NCBI GenBank assembly: GCA_041601945.1
Contig: JBFIHG010000001.1
Coordinates: 86,008 to 150,007, forward strand
Length of the DNA stretch: 64,000 nt
Reading direction: 5' to 3'
From: JBFJKD01 sp041601945
GTDB taxonomy: Bacteria; Pseudomonadota; Gammaproteobacteria; Pseudomonadales; Porticoccaceae
Positions 54,552 to 63,911 of the stretch are shown piece by piece; position 1 is the stretch's first letter; every line of letters starts with the position of its first letter. The position numbers and the translations under genes were made by a program. The notes beneath the pieces are model-generated. The model made no database searches and was not told the origin of the DNA. It worked only from the letters and a program-made list of their open reading frames with translations.

Positions 54552-54970
54552 AGTTTCGCCGTCGCTCGGTACTCGATAATAGCATTAATATTACACCGCT
54601 GATTGATGTGGTGTTTTTGTTGCTGATCTTTTTTATGGTGTCCACCACGTTTACCAAAGAAACTCATCTGGTGATTGATTTACCCGAAGCGTCCGGTGTG
54701 CCCGCCGAATCTCTTCCGGATAATATCGAGATACTGGTGGCCAGTGATGGCAGCTATTCCGTAAACGGCGTAGCGTTGGTTAATCGTCAGCCGGAAACTC
54801 TAATTAGCGCCCTGCGCCAACTTGGGGACGTCGATAAAACTAATCCACTGGTGATCGCGGCGGACGCGACCAGTAGCCATCAGGCCGTCGTCACAGCGAT
54901 GGATGCGGCGGGACAGGCCGGATTTGTTCATTTGAGTATTACCACCCAGTTACCCGAACCCACTAATTAA
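54548..54970 (+). CDS. ExbD/TolR-like subunit
   Basis: Single-helix partner of the ExbB-like protein (140 aa). Asp20 in INITPLIDVVFLLLIFF is the proton-carrying residue. The periplasmic part has the ExbD fold. GTG start overlaps exbB by 4 bp (GTGA), so the two are coupled. No TonB gene in the window. Confidence 0.88.
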   Translation: MKFRRRSVLDNSINITPLIDVVFLLLIFFMVSTTFTKETHLVIDLPEASGVPAESLPDNIEILVASDGSYSVNGVALVNRQPETLISALRQLGDVDKTNPLVIAADATSSHQAVVTAMDAAGQAGFVHLSITTQLPEPTN

Positions 54971-54980
54971 TTGGCATTTT

Positions 54981-56840
54981 ATGAACGTTGTCCCTCCGGT
55001 CACACCTGTCAGTAGTTTCGCGACCTATCTACGCTTGCTCGGCTATCTACGGCGTTATGCCCTGGTATTTGGCATTAGTGTCCTGGGTTTGTGGATGTTC
55101 AGTTTGATGGAAATCGCGTTTGTCGATCTATTCGGCTACCTGATTAACGTATTGACCGTGGTAACCGGTGAAAATATCAAAGATCTTCCTGCCAATATGG
55201 CCACTATTGATTCTGGAATCACGTCCCGTTTTGCGCAATGGTATATGCGCGATGGCAATGTTCTGGAGCAAAGCCGGGTAGTGGTGCCGCTGTTTATGTT
55301 AATCCTTGCGGTATTACGTGGTATAGGGTTTTTGATTGGTAATTACGGTATGAGCTATGTTTCCCAGTCGATTGTCGATGGACTACGCAACGAAGTATTT
55401 GACAAGTACACGCGTATGCCGAGCGCCTATTTCGATCAAAACATGAGCGGTCATCTGGTAGCCCAGTTAACATTCCACGTCGGTCAGGTCATGGGGGCCG
55501 TAACCAGCGCGCTCAAGGTAATTTTGCGCGAGGGCGCGCTGGTGATTGGATTACTGGTTTACCTGCTCTATTTAAACTGGCGGCTAGCATTGATATTTCT
55601 GGTGATCATGCCAGTTATTGCGCTGATCATTAATTCCGTCAGCAAACGGTTCCGGCGTTTGAGCAAACGTATTCAAAGCGCGGCAGGGGAGATCACTCAC
55701 GTCGCACAGGAAACTGTAGCGGGCTATCGAGAAATGCATTTATTTGGTGGCACGGACTACGAACGCAAGCGCATGTATCACGCATCGAAAACCAACCGAC
55801 GTCAAAATTTGAAGTTGGCACTTACAGAAGGTCTGAGTACGCCGGTGATTCAGTTGTTACTCGCCGGATCCCTCGGTCTGTTGATCTGGCTGGCACTGAC
55901 TCCGGAAATTATATCGTCAATGACCACGGGAGATTTCACCAAATTTTTGTTTACCGCATCACTACTGGCTAAACCGATACGTCAGATCACGCAGATTAAT
56001 AGTACCATTCAACGGGGTATCGCTGCAGGTTCCACGTTGTTTGAAACCCTGGACGGGATTGAAGAGCGGGATACAGGGAAAATAGAGAAAGAGCGGGTGG
56101 CGGGGCAATTCGAATTTAAGAATGTTAATTTTGGCTACGCCAGAGGAGACAAGGTTCTGCATGACCTGACGTTTTCCGCGGCGCCTGGCGAAAGTATTGC
56201 GCTGGTGGGTCCCTCAGGGGGTGGTAAAACATCGCTGATCAGTCTGATCCCGCGTTTTTATAACTACCAGAGTGGACAGATTTTGCTGGATGGCACGGAG
56301 ATTACCGAATATAGCCTTAAAAACCTGCGCAAGCAGATTGCACTGGTGAGTCAGCATGTCACCCTGTTTAACGATTCCGTGTATAACAATATCGCCTATG
56401 GCGAGTTGAAGTTTGTTTCCCGGGAACAGGTGTATGAAGCGGCGCGCATGGCCTACGCACTGGAGTTTATCGAAACCCTTGCCGATGGCTTTGACACGCG
56501 CATCGGCGACGACGGTGTGATGTTGTCCGGCGGTCAGCGCCAACGCTTGGCCATCGCGCGTGCGCTGCTCAAGGACGCCCCCATTTTAATTCTCGACGAG
56601 GCGACCTCAGCCCTCGATAGTAAGTCGGAGAGCTATATACAGTCGGCGCTGGAGACCGCAATGCGCGGTCGTACAACGTTTGTCATTGCCCATCGTCTCA
56701 GCACCATCGAAAAAGCCGATCGAATTATGGTGCTGGACAAGGGGCGAATAGTGGAGCAGGGCAGCCATCAAAAACTGCTGGCTGAAAATGGGCGCTATGC
56801 ACAGCTGTATCGACAACAATTTTCGGATGATGCGGTATAG
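54981..56840 (+). CDS. msbA: Lipid A flippase, ABC transporter
   Basis: Homodimeric half-transporter that moves lipid A-core across the inner membrane. 619 aa: six helices in residues 20-320, then a nucleotide-binding domain with Walker A GPSGGGKTS (about 409-417), Q-loop region, signature LSGGQRQR and Walker B ILILDEATSALD. A family start of about 30 residues before helix 1 is typical of the pseudomonad type. lpxK starts 2 bp after it. Confidence 0.95.
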   Translation: MNVVPPVTPVSSFATYLRLLGYLRRYALVFGISVLGLWMFSLMEIAFVDLFGYLINVLTVVTGENIKDLPANMATIDSGITSRFAQWYMRDGNVLEQSRVVVPLFMLILAVLRGIGFLIGNYGMSYVSQSIVDGLRNEVFDKYTRMPSAYFDQNMSGHLVAQLTFHVGQVMGAVTSALKVILREGALVIGLLVYLLYLNWRLALIFLVIMPVIALIINSVSKRFRRLSKRIQSAAGEITHVAQETVAGYREMHLFGGTDYERKRMYHASKTNRRQNLKLALTEGLSTPVIQLLLAGSLGLLIWLALTPEIISSMTTGDFTKFLFTASLLAKPIRQITQINSTIQRGIAAGSTLFETLDGIEERDTGKIEKERVAGQFEFKNVNFGYARGDKVLHDLTFSAAPGESIALVGPSGGGKTSLISLIPRFYNYQSGQILLDGTEITEYSLKNLRKQIALVSQHVTLFNDSVYNNIAYGELKFVSREQVYEAARMAYALEFIETLADGFDTRIGDDGVMLSGGQRQRLAIARALLKDAPILILDEATSALDSKSESYIQSALETAMRGRTTFVIAHRLSTIEKADRIMVLDKGRIVEQGSHQKLLAENGRYAQLYRQQFSDDAV

Positions 56841-56842
56841 CT

Positions 56843-57856
56843 ATGCGCGCCATCGAGCGAGCCTGGTATCGACCCTATGGCTGGACGCTTGCCCTACTGC
56901 CACTGACAGGCGTTTTCTACGCTATCGCCCGCGTGCGGCGTTGGGCACTGTGTCGTCGTTATAATCAAAGACAGTTTCCGGTGCCGGTTGTTGTGGTCGG
57001 AAATATCGCTGTTGGCGGCACCGGAAAAACACCGTTAATAATCGCGCTGGTAGAACAATTACGTGCGCGCGGTTATCGCCCCGGCGTTGTGAGTCGGGGT
57101 TACGGTGGTTCAGGTAATCGGCAGCCGCTAGTGGTGACGGCCGATACCGCAGTGGAAATTGCCGGTGACGAAGCGGTAGTCGTCGTTAGAGCAACCAACT
57201 GCCCGGTAGTTATCTGTGCGGATCGATGCAGAGCTATTGCCGAGTTATTAAAAAGTGGTGATTGCGACCTGGTGTTGAGTGACGATGGTTTGCAGCATTA
57301 CCGCATGTACCGGGATATGGAAGTCGCGGTGGTAGATGGCGCGCGTGGTTTTGGCAATGGCTTCTGTCTTCCTGCGGGGCCCTTGCGCGAACCCGTGGCG
57401 CGTTTGCGTAGTGTTGACGCGGTTATTATCAATGGTGAGATGGCTCGGGCGCGTACCGTCTGGCCGGGCAGTCTGGCCATACAGGTGCGACCTGCCCGGT
57501 TTCGTCATCTTGCCAGTGGCAAAGTGTGTTCTCCCGGCCAGTGGGCGTTGACGAAAACTGTGCATGCGATGGCCGGCATTGGTAACCCGCAACGTTTCGC
57601 CGACACCCTGGCGGAGTTGGGTTTTAGCGCGACATTGCAAACCTTTCCCGACCACTATAAATTTCGGCGGGAGGATTTTCAGTTTGCGGATGGCGCGCCC
57701 GTTATCGTAACCAGCAAGGATGCGGTTAAATGTGAGGCCTTTGTCGACCACCATATCTGGGTTCTTGAAGTAACCACTGAGGTGCCCGAGTCTCTTCTCA
57801 ATGATATTGAAAAATTAAGTAATAAAATAGATTATAAAAGCAAGGTAGCCAATTGA
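56843..57856 (+). CDS. lpxK: Tetraacyldisaccharide 4'-kinase
   Basis: Phosphorylates the 4' position of the lipid A precursor. P-loop GGTGKTP at residues 58-64 behind an N-terminal membrane-associated helix; DDGLQHYRMYRDMEV and PAGPLREP are conserved. 337 aa. The TGA stop overlaps the kdsB start by four bases. No small Trm112-like (YcaR) gene lies between lpxK and kdsB, although it often does in relatives. Confidence 0.95.
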   Translation: MRAIERAWYRPYGWTLALLPLTGVFYAIARVRRWALCRRYNQRQFPVPVVVVGNIAVGGTGKTPLIIALVEQLRARGYRPGVVSRGYGGSGNRQPLVVTADTAVEIAGDEAVVVVRATNCPVVICADRCRAIAELLKSGDCDLVLSDDGLQHYRMYRDMEVAVVDGARGFGNGFCLPAGPLREPVARLRSVDAVIINGEMARARTVWPGSLAIQVRPARFRHLASGKVCSPGQWALTKTVHAMAGIGNPQRFADTLAELGFSATLQTFPDHYKFRREDFQFADGAPVIVTSKDAVKCEAFVDHHIWVLEVTTEVPESLLNDIEKLSNKIDYKSKVAN

Positions 57857-58629
57857 ATAATAACTATATTATTGTAATTCCGGCACGCTATGGCTCCAGT
57901 CGTCTGGAAGGTAAGCCGTTGCTGGATATCGCCGGCAAGTCAATGATTAATCGGGTTTACGAGCAAGCGTCCAAAAGTGCTGCGGATCGGGTGCTGGTGG
58001 CGACTGATGATCAGCGCATTGCCGACGCCGTGGCAGCGTTTGGCGGCGATGCAATTATGACATCGGCAGCCCATAGTTCAGGCACAGATCGGCTCCACGA
58101 GGTGGCCGAGCGCCTTGGCTTGGCGGAAGACACCATTCTTGTCAATGTGCAGGGGGACGAACCCTTAATTCCGCCGCAGGTAATCGACCAGGTTGCCCGC
58201 AACCTGGCGGATCGGCCGCAGTTGGGGGTGGCGACCCTGTGCGAAAACATTGCAACCTACGCTGATTTTATTAATCCCAATGTGGTCAAGGTGGTCACTG
58301 ACGTGAACCGCCTGGCGCTGTACTTTAGCAGGGCGGCTATTCCCTGGCCCCGCGACCATTTTAATAATAGGTTCCAGACGTTACCACAGGCAAGCGTGGC
58401 CCAGCGCCATATTGGTTTGTATGCTTATCGGGTGCGTACGCTCAAGCAATTTGTGGCCTGGCCGATAGCGCCGCTCGAAGCCGTAGAAGCGCTCGAACAA
58501 CTGCGGTTTTTGTGGCATGGCGAGGGGATTCATGTGGCGGAAGCGGGTACGCCCGTGCCTGGCGGTGTCGATACTCTTGACGATCTGCACCGGGTGACAG
58601 CGTTGTTGCGTCGGGACACTGCTCAGTGA
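57853..58629 (+). CDS. kdsB: CMP-KDO synthetase
   Basis: Activates KDO with CTP for addition to lipid A. 258 aa: IPARYGSSRLEGKPLLDI, the VATDD strand, NVQGDEPLIPP and HIGLYAYR are all present. It starts with TTG overlapping lpxK; no ATG is close to the conserved start, and the reading frame requires it. The trailing part before the stop is normal. Confidence 0.95.
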   Translation: MNNNYIIVIPARYGSSRLEGKPLLDIAGKSMINRVYEQASKSAADRVLVATDDQRIADAVAAFGGDAIMTSAAHSSGTDRLHEVAERLGLAEDTILVNVQGDEPLIPPQVIDQVARNLADRPQLGVATLCENIATYADFINPNVVKVVTDVNRLALYFSRAAIPWPRDHFNNRFQTLPQASVAQRHIGLYAYRVRTLKQFVAWPIAPLEAVEALEQLRFLWHGEGIHVAEAGTPVPGGVDTLDDLHRVTALLRRDTAQ

Positions 58630-58669
58630 TGCGCTTTTTTTTCCGACAAAAAGACGAGATTCTCAAAAT

Positions 58670-59701
58670 ATGAGTGCCGCTTTGCATATTCAGCAAGGCG
58701 TCGAACTAGCCCCTTACAACACCTTGGCATTGAAGGCCCGGGCCGAGTATTTGTGTCGCGTCACCAGCGTCGAACTTTTGCGGGAGGTGCTCGATTGGGC
58801 GCGTAATAAGCACTTACCTGTGACCTGTCTTGGCGGGGGCAGTAATATCGTGCTGGCTGGCGATCTAGCGGGCCTGGTATTGCTGATCGATATCGGCGGC
58901 ATGCAGGTTGTCGAGCAGAATAAAGACGGGGTGCAGGTGTCGATCGGTGCGGGTAAGAGCTGGGACGAGACGGTACGGGATTGTCTGGTTCGTGGCTGGT
59001 ACGGGCTTGAGAATCTTGCGCTGATTCCTGGCAAGGTTGGAGCCGCACCGATTCAGAATATTGGGGCCTACGGTGTGGAGCTGAGCGAATCGTTGGTGAT
59101 GTTGCGCGCCATCGATATAGACACGGGTGAAGTACTTACTTTGTCCAATGCCGATTGCAGCTTTGGGTATCGCGATAGTCTTTTCAAAGGTTCGTTAAAA
59201 AACCGCGTAGCCATAATGGAAATAGTCCTCGGTCTGACTACCAAACCACAATTACGTCTTGATTACCCGGCGCTGGCCCGTGAAATTAAAGAGCTATCGT
59301 CACCCGTGACCGCCGAGCTTGTGTATGAAGCGGTGTGTTCCATCCGCCGAAGAAAGTTACCCGATCCGGCGGCATTGCCGAATGTAGGTAGTTTTTTTAA
59401 AAACCCACTGGTTAGTCGTCAGGTCGCCGACGCACTGTTAGTTCGCCACCCGGAACTGGTATGTTTTCCTCAGCCTGATGGTCGCGTCAAGCTTGCTGCT
59501 GGCTGGCTCCTTGAGCACGCTGGCTGGAAAGGGCGGCGCAGCGGATGTGCAGGCGTGCATGTGGATCAGGCGCTGGTGCTGGTAAATTATGGCGGTAGTA
59601 CGGCACAACAGATACTCACTCTGGCCGAGGATATGCGCGCTGATATAAGCAAACGATTTGATATAAATCTTGAAATCGAACCCAGCGTTTTGGGTTTGTA
59701 A
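58670..59701 (+). CDS. murB: UDP-N-acetylenolpyruvoylglucosamine reductase
   Basis: FAD enzyme that makes UDP-MurNAc in peptidoglycan synthesis. 343 aa of the E. coli (type I) class. Seen: NTLALKARA, LGGGSNIVLAGDL at the FAD site, LIPGKVGAAPIQNIGAYGVEL and FSYRDS-like FGYRDSLFKG, with SFFKNPLV and the C-terminal Glu region near the end. ATG at 58670. In pseudomonads a ptpA-like gene separates kdsB and murB; it is absent here. Confidence 0.95.
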   Translation: MSAALHIQQGVELAPYNTLALKARAEYLCRVTSVELLREVLDWARNKHLPVTCLGGGSNIVLAGDLAGLVLLIDIGGMQVVEQNKDGVQVSIGAGKSWDETVRDCLVRGWYGLENLALIPGKVGAAPIQNIGAYGVELSESLVMLRAIDIDTGEVLTLSNADCSFGYRDSLFKGSLKNRVAIMEIVLGLTTKPQLRLDYPALAREIKELSSPVTAELVYEAVCSIRRRKLPDPAALPNVGSFFKNPLVSRQVADALLVRHPELVCFPQPDGRVKLAAGWLLEHAGWKGRRSGCAGVHVDQALVLVNYGGSTAQQILTLAEDMRADISKRFDINLEIEPSVLGL

Positions 59702-59751
59702 TGCTAGTGATGATGGCCGGTGTTAGATTTTCTTGTGTCGAGACTTAAGGC

Positions 59752-60372
59752 GTGAAGCAATTTACCTTGTTAAACGAGGTCGACAGCATTGCGCTCCCGG
59801 GTGGCGGTCATGTGCAAATCTGGCCACAGTTTCTAGACGGTGAGAGCGCCGATGCATTGCTAAACAATTTGGTGCACCGGGTAGCGTGGGAGCAAAATCG
59901 TATTTTGATTGGCGGTCAAAAACACCTGATTCCAAGAATGAACGCGTGGTTTGGCGATGCGGATGCTGATTACAGTTATTCGGGCGTGCGACTGGTACGG
60001 CAGGACTGGTTACCGGAATTGAAGCTTGTTAAAGAAAATATATGTGCACTCACCGGCGCTGTGTTTAATAGCGGACTGCTTAATCTTTACCGCGATGGAC
60101 GGGATAGCGTCGATTGGCACAGTGACGATGAACCGGAGTTGGGTTCGGATCCGGTGATTGCTTCGTTGAGCCTCGGCGCCACGCGACGTTTCGATTTGCG
60201 CACTAAGTCTTCGCTGGGGCGCAGGCAAATACAGGTGCCATTGACCCACGGTTCACTACTGTTGATGGGTACGGGTACACAGCGTATCTGGCAGCATCGC
60301 GTGGCCAAAACACATAGCGACGTTGGGCAACGTGTTAACTTGACCTTACGCAACATTCTGCACGTGGTGTAA
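59752..60372 (+). CDS. AlkB-like 2-oxoglutarate/Fe(II) dioxygenase
   Basis: A 206-residue oxygenase of the AlkB family, acting on alkylated nucleic acids or another base modification. Iron ligands His123, Asp125 (WHSDDEPEL) and His182 (WQHRVAKTH), with Arg194 and Arg200 to hold 2-oxoglutarate. GTG start; the shorter N-terminus resembles ALKBH2/3-type proteins. The order after murB is specific to this genome as far as I can tell. Unlinked to other repair genes except uvrC, 1.4 kb on. Confidence 0.85.
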   Translation: MKQFTLLNEVDSIALPGGGHVQIWPQFLDGESADALLNNLVHRVAWEQNRILIGGQKHLIPRMNAWFGDADADYSYSGVRLVRQDWLPELKLVKENICALTGAVFNSGLLNLYRDGRDSVDWHSDDEPELGSDPVIASLSLGATRRFDLRTKSSLGRRQIQVPLTHGSLLLMGTGTQRIWQHRVAKTHSDVGQRVNLTLRNILHVV

Positions 60373-60426
60373 TACCGGGCAAAATGCTAACCTCGCATGA
60401 ATATTTTTCCAGGGTGAGGATCTTTC

Positions 60427-61077
60427 TTGCTGAAAGTTATTGTAATTGATGATCACGATCTGGTGCGTCTGGGAATTTGTGGTTTATTGGAGCAAATTGC
60501 CGATGTAAAGGTGGTTGCGCAAGGAGCCAGTGGGGAAGAGGCAATCTCGCTCGCTCGGGAATATCAGCCCGATATCGTGTTTATGGATATTCGCATGCCT
60601 GGAATAGGTGGCCTGGAAGCGACGCGACGTCTGTTGTTGGCTAATGCCACGCTCAAGATTGTTGTGATCAGCGCGCTTAACGACGAGATGTATCCGACTC
60701 AGCTTCTCAAGGCCGGAGCGGCGGGTTACATCACCAAGAATGCCGACGCCAACGAAATAGAAGAGGCTTTGCGGACTCTGGCCGACGGGCGAGTGTATGT
60801 CAGTCCGGCTATCGCGCAGATGATGGTGGTACACGGCCTGTCTGGAAACCAAAAATCATCACCTTTGGCACAGCTTTCCGAACGCGAACTACAGATTGCG
60901 CAAATGATAACCAGTGGTCACCGCGCCAACGAAATTGCCGGGGTGTTGAATATCAGCCCCAAAACTATAAACACGTACAAGTACCGCATTTACCAAAAGC
61001 TCAACGTCAGTAATGATGTTGAATTAACATTGGTCGCTGTAAAATACGGACTGGTTAATCCCGGTGAAGTCATTTGA
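60427..61077 (+). CDS. uvrY: Response regulator, UvrY/GacA type
   Basis: A NarL/FixJ regulator (216 aa): receiver domain with DDHD, phosphoacceptor Asp54 in VFMDIRMPG and Lys104, then a LuxR-type helix-turn-helix with ERELQIAQMITSG and ISPKTINTYKYRIYQKL. Its pairing with uvrC and pgsA matches GacA/UvrY, which with the BarA/GacS kinase drives small RNAs that bind CsrA; the kinase is not in the window. TTG start with GAGGA before it. Confidence 0.93.
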   Translation: MLKVIVIDDHDLVRLGICGLLEQIADVKVVAQGASGEEAISLAREYQPDIVFMDIRMPGIGGLEATRRLLLANATLKIVVISALNDEMYPTQLLKAGAAGYITKNADANEIEEALRTLADGRVYVSPAIAQMMVVHGLSGNQKSSPLAQLSERELQIAQMITSGHRANEIAGVLNISPKTINTYKYRIYQKLNVSNDVELTLVAVKYGLVNPGEVI

Positions 61078-61135
61078 CGGTTACCGATATTGGCTTTAGT
61101 TAACTTCGTACTATAATTTTCTACGACCCAATTAT

Positions 61136-62959
61136 ATGGCCTTTGATTCAAAAATATTTCTCAAAAATCTGACCACGCTCCCCGGGGTTTATCAGATGCT
61201 GGACGTTCGGCGCCAGGTTTTGTACGTCGGTAAGGCCGGCAATCTGCGCAACCGAGTCAGCAGTTATTTTCGAAAAACTGGTCTAACGCCAAGAACAACG
61301 ATGTTGGTAAGTCGTATTCACAGCGTTGATGTCACCGTTACTGAAACCGAATTAGAAGCATTGATTCTCGAGCAAAATCTCATTAAGCAGTACCGGCCCC
61401 CGTTTAATATTTTGCTGCGGGACGATAAATCCTATCCCTATATTTTTTTAGCGGCCCAGGATGATTTCCCGCGCATTAGTGTGCATCGGGGTGCCAAACG
61501 TAGCAAAGGTGCTTACTTTGGACCCTATCCCAGTGCATCGTCAGTCAGGGAGAGCATGGGGTTTTTACAAAAAACTTTTAAGGTCCGCCAATGTGAAGAT
61601 TCTTTTTTCAAGAATCGTACGCGCCCCTGTTTGCAGTATCAAATTAATCGTTGCACGGCGCCTTGTGTCGGATTGATCAGCAAAGAGAACTATGCCCGCG
61701 ATGTGCGGCGCACGCAGATGTTTCTCGAAGGGAAAAACCAGCCCCTGATGCACGAATTAGAGCGTGCTATGGACGAGGCCGTAGAGCGCCTGGCGTTTGA
61801 GGAGGCCGCCGCATGTCGCGATCAAATAACCGCGCTGCGCGAAGTACAGGCGCAACAGGTGATAGAGTCCGGGCGCGGAAGTCTGGATGTTGTGGCCAGC
61901 GCGGTTGAAGGTGGAGAGGCCTGTGTCCACATCTTGTATATCAGGCATGGGCGTATCTTGGGAAGCCGTAGTTTTTACCCTAAAATACCGCTGGATACTG
62001 AAGATGACGATGTGCTGGCAGAATTTATTCCCCAGTACTATCTCAAAATGGGCGGTGCCGCAGATATTCCCGGGGAAATTATTTTGCGCGAGCCGCTCGC
62101 GGACAGGTCAGTGCTGGAGAAGGCGCTATCCACCGTGGCGAAACGCCGGATAGAGCTCAAGTCTCCCGTGCGGGGCACTCGCGTCAAGTGGCTGGATTTA
62201 GCGATCCGCACCGCGGAACAGAATTTGGCAGGGCGTCTGGCAGCGCAACGGGCAATTGATAACCGTTTTTCAGCTTTGTGTCAGTTGCTTGGGTTAGCAA
62301 CGGTGCCGGAACGTATGGAGTGCTTTGACATTAGCCATAGTAGTGGTGAGGCTACGGTCGCTTCGTGCGTGGTGTTTAACCGGGAAGGTCCGCTGAAAAC
62401 AGATTACCGACGTTTTAATATTTCCGGTATTCAGGGTGGGGACGATTACGCCGCTATGGAACAGGCGTTGCGCAGACGCTATATACGGCTGCGTGCTGGT
62501 GAGGCCAAGCTCCCCGATGTGTTGTTTATCGATGGCGGCAAAGGACAACTGCGAATCGCCCGCACGGTGCTTGACGAGCTTGAAATCGAGGGAATCACGC
62601 TAGTGGGCGTAGCAAAAGGCACCAGCCGCAAACCCGGGCTGGAAACACTGATACTTAGCACCGTAAATGCCGAGAGAGAGATCGTTCCGGATGCGGCGAG
62701 CTTGCTGCTGATTCAGCAAATTCGCGATGAAGCCCATCGATTTGCGATTACTGGCCACCGCCAGCGTCGCGATCGCCAGCGTCGCACTTCAGTACTCGAT
62801 GGAATTCCCGGTGTGGGTCCGCGACGACGCAGAGAGTTATTACGCTTCTTCGGCGGCAGTACAGCAGTGGCCAAAGCCAGCGTCGCAGATCTGATGCGAG
62901 TTCCTACTATTAATCGAAAAGTCGCAGAAACTATTTACAGCATTCTGCACAACGAGTAA
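61136..62959 (+). CDS. uvrC: Excinuclease ABC subunit C
   Basis: Makes both incisions in nucleotide excision repair. 607 aa: GIY-YIG nuclease at the N-terminus (LPGVYQML...VLYVGKAGNLRNRV), UVR motif near 200-235, RNase H-like endonuclease domain (CFDISHSSGEATVASCVVF and LFIDGGKGQL), and helix-hairpin-helix motifs at the end. Intact. It follows the response regulator by 58 bp. Confidence 0.97.
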   Translation: MAFDSKIFLKNLTTLPGVYQMLDVRRQVLYVGKAGNLRNRVSSYFRKTGLTPRTTMLVSRIHSVDVTVTETELEALILEQNLIKQYRPPFNILLRDDKSYPYIFLAAQDDFPRISVHRGAKRSKGAYFGPYPSASSVRESMGFLQKTFKVRQCEDSFFKNRTRPCLQYQINRCTAPCVGLISKENYARDVRRTQMFLEGKNQPLMHELERAMDEAVERLAFEEAAACRDQITALREVQAQQVIESGRGSLDVVASAVEGGEACVHILYIRHGRILGSRSFYPKIPLDTEDDDVLAEFIPQYYLKMGGAADIPGEIILREPLADRSVLEKALSTVAKRRIELKSPVRGTRVKWLDLAIRTAEQNLAGRLAAQRAIDNRFSALCQLLGLATVPERMECFDISHSSGEATVASCVVFNREGPLKTDYRRFNISGIQGGDDYAAMEQALRRRYIRLRAGEAKLPDVLFIDGGKGQLRIARTVLDELEIEGITLVGVAKGTSRKPGLETLILSTVNAEREIVPDAASLLLIQQIRDEAHRFAITGHRQRRDRQRRTSVLDGIPGVGPRRRRELLRFFGGSTAVAKASVADLMRVPTINRKVAETIYSILHNE

Positions 62960-62988
62960 CGTGCACTGCAGTTGACGGACCCCATTCT

Positions 62989-63546
62989 ATGTACAATCTA
63001 CCCAATATAATCACGTTGCTGCGTATCGTACTCATTCCGCTGCTCGTGATCATTTTCTATTTACCGTGGGAATGGCGCTTTATTGCCAGTGGTGCCTTGT
63101 TTGGACTTGCGGCCATGACCGATTGGCTGGACGGCTACCTGGCGAGAAAGTTAAATAAAATTACACCATTTGGAGCGTTTCTCGATCCAGTCGCGGATAA
63201 ACTAATCGTCGCAGTAGCGTTGGTCGTATTACTGCAAAGCCAGGCGACAATCTATTTTGCGATAGCAGCCATGATAATTATAGGTCGGGAAATAGTGGTG
63301 TCCGCGCTGCGCGAATGGATGGCGGAGCTAGGTAAGCGTGCCAGCGTGGGTGTATCCAATTTAGGAAAGGTGAAAACCGGCTTTCAAATGGTTGCGATTA
63401 TCGTCCTGTTAACCTTCAATCCAGTATCGTTTCCGGGAATGCATGCCCTTGGCCTTACCCTTTTGTATGTGGCAGCGTTGCTAACTGTCTGGTCAATGCT
63501 GCTATATCTGAAAATAGCCTGGCCAGAATTTCAAAAACATTCCTAA
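62989..63546 (+). CDS. pgsA: Phosphatidylglycerophosphate synthase
   Basis: Makes phosphatidylglycerophosphate from CDP-diacylglycerol in the inner membrane. 185 aa, five to six helices. The CDP-alcohol phosphotransferase motif is complete: Asp45, Asp48-Gly49, Ala52-Arg53, Gly62, Asp66 and Asp70. Starts 29 bp after uvrC. Confidence 0.96.
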   Translation: MYNLPNIITLLRIVLIPLLVIIFYLPWEWRFIASGALFGLAAMTDWLDGYLARKLNKITPFGAFLDPVADKLIVAVALVVLLQSQATIYFAIAAMIIIGREIVVSALREWMAELGKRASVGVSNLGKVKTGFQMVAIIVLLTFNPVSFPGMHALGLTLLYVAALLTVWSMLLYLKIAWPEFQKHS

Positions 63547-63624
63547 CGCAGTAAATCCGCTTGATATACAGGAAATTAACCCATCTAACGGCGTATATGG
63601 CTGTTCATCCACGGGGTCGTCGGG

Positions 63625-63630
63625 TACAAT
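63625..63630 (+). promoter_or_regulatory. Candidate tRNA promoter -10 box
   Basis: GGGTACAAT, -10 TACAAT at 63625-63630, 13 bp before the tRNA-Cys gene, with a pyrimidine-rich leader after it. The -35 at the right spacing (63602-63607) is poor. In the relatives I recall, a tRNA-Gly gene lies in this gap; I see none. Confidence 0.4.
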
Positions 63631-63643
63631 TTCGCCTCTTTTG

Positions 63644-63717
63644 GGCTGGGTGGCAGAGTGGTCATGCAGCGGACTGCAACTCCGTGTACGCCGGTTCGAT
63701 TCCGACCCCAGCCTCCA
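63644..63717 (+). tRNA. tRNA-Cys (GCA)
   Basis: 74 bases including encoded CCA. Acceptor stem GGCTGGG/CCCAGCC, anticodon GCA at 63676-63678 in a seven-base loop, anticodon stem with one G-U pair. The T-stem has one C-A mismatch (63691/63705), otherwise the cloverleaf is regular. Confidence 0.95.
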
Positions 63718-63911
63718 ATATGACAGCGGCAGCCTGAAGACGGAATAGATGCTCCTGCTAAAAGCCTCGGTGGCCGCATTATCGTGCCGGAGAGGTAATG
63801 GCAATATGCCAGCAAAGGGAAACGACGCCCCGTGTTGGCGTCAGGCGAGTTGTTGGTGGCTCACAGATGCCGCGATATTACGATAATAGAGTTGTTGGTT
63901 GATATAGATAT

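Noticed and set aside
63547..63643. A tRNA-Gly gene between pgsA and tRNA-Cys
   Set aside because: No acceptor stem or anticodon loop can be formed there, although relatives have one.
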